This document shows, one piece after another, positions 63,778 to 64,000 of a DNA stretch of 64,000 bases. Position 1 is the stretch's first letter, and the number at the start of each line of letters is the position of its first letter. Position numbers and translations under genes: made by a program. The notes below the pieces were generated by a model. That model was given only the letters and a program-made list of their open reading frames with translations. It was not told the DNA's origin and did not search any database. Location of the stretch: positions 908,537-972,536 of the forward strand of contig NZ_JAGIAS010000003.1 in the NCBI RefSeq assembly GCF_017744695.1, given 5' to 3'. The DNA is from Dyadobacter sp. Lineage in GTDB: Bacteria; Bacteroidota; Bacteroidia; Cytophagales; Spirosomataceae.

Positions 63778-64000
63778 GGCTCAACCACTGGAAGATCATC
63801 GCGGGGCTACTGGCGATTATCCTGGCTCTCGCATGCATCCTTTGGTATCAGGGCTTCCGGCAGCCTACGCCAAACCCGAACGCGCCGGATTTCGCCGACA
63901 CGATCCGGGAGAACCAGCGCCGGGCCGATCAGTACGCCGATACGATCAAAAAACATCATCCAGATTATGAAAACAAACTTGAAGGGTATCGTAAAAGCGC
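63774..64000 (+). CDS. Membrane-anchored phage protein, possible spanin (partial)
   Basis: The first 75 codons of a gene cut by the window end. It starts by an ATGA overlap and encodes an N-terminal membrane helix (WKIIAGLLAIILALACILW), then a Pro-rich linker and a helical, charged part (FADTIRENQRRADQYADTIKK). This outline fits an Rz-type inner-membrane spanin, but the rest is not visible. Confidence 0.55.
   Translation, partial: MRLNHWKIIAGLLAIILALACILWYQGFRQPTPNPNAPDFADTIRENQRRADQYADTIKKHHPDYENKLEGYRKS

Larger units (their letters stand above)
37451..64000. mobile_element. HK97-type siphophage prophage (left part)
   Basis: All genes from here are on the plus strand and follow the order of a tailed siphophage: HNH nuclease, terminase, portal, protease, capsid, connectors, tail tube, chaperones, tape measure, hub, fibres, and a possible lysis gene. 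No structural gene is visibly broken. The terminase-to-connector part is AT-richer than the host and the tail genes, suggesting mosaic origin. The right end, integrase and repressor lie beyond the window. Confidence 0.9.

Overview
The window looks like the chromosome of a Cytophagales-type Bacteroidota, most probably Dyadobacter or a close relative. This is inferred from the gene families (HmuY haem proteins, DUF6934, a GXHH-type isoleucyl-tRNA synthetase, Uma2, DUF4230, YceI), from candidate TAnnTTTG promoter boxes, and from A-rich leaders in place of strong Shine-Dalgarno sites. No 16S rRNA or other marker is present, so genus is a guess. No tRNA, rRNA or CRISPR array was recognised.

Host part, about 1-37.1 kb. 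It opens with a gene tail, a degenerate SGNH-fold lipoprotein, the potassium transporter Kup with its terminator, a secreted GH36 alpha-galactosidase, and a DUF4143 ATPase preceded by a paired operator. A long minus-strand run follows (14847 down to 7540): SBF-like transporter, DUF4230 protein, glutamine-synthetase-like ligase, SDR, aldehyde dehydrogenase, Uma2 nuclease-like protein, class I amidotransferase and phosphoribosyltransferase. Ligase, SDR, aldehyde dehydrogenase and amidotransferase together have the composition expected of a gamma-glutamylation route for an amine or amino alcohol. Next come a GH16 glucanase, a PepSY-type iron-related membrane protein, a beta-carbonic anhydrase, ileS, a DUF6934 gene with a tiny partner, an SDR, a DeoR regulator facing a nucleotidase, a MazF-type toxin with its antitoxin, uvrB and a JmjC-like protein.

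From 28.9 to 35.4 kb lies a plus-strand group: AraC regulator, VOC protein, small unknown protein, YceI, TonB-dependent receptor and two HmuY-like lipoproteins. The last three form a haem-acquisition unit. Its upstream motif recurs before the PepSY gene, suggesting a shared metal-responsive regulator. A YdeI-like gene and an unusual acetyltransferase-SRPBCC fusion precede the phage.

Prophage part, from between 37.09 and 37.45 kb to the window end. This is an HK97-type siphophage structural region, all on the plus strand: small early genes including an HNH nuclease, a candidate cos region, P27-type small and large terminase, portal, prohead protease, capsid, connectors, tail tube, tail chaperone pair with a dnaX-like A-AAA-AAG slippery site, tape measure, a giant Ig-like tail hub, two fibre proteins, a secreted TIM-barrel-like glycosidase and the start of a possible spanin. 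No integrase or lysogeny module is visible, so it should lie to the right or be lost. A leader motif close to TCATCAACAAAC sits just before nearly every phage gene that does not overlap its upstream neighbour. Together with hairpins after the capsid and tail-tube genes, it suggests a coherent expression scheme for this phage.
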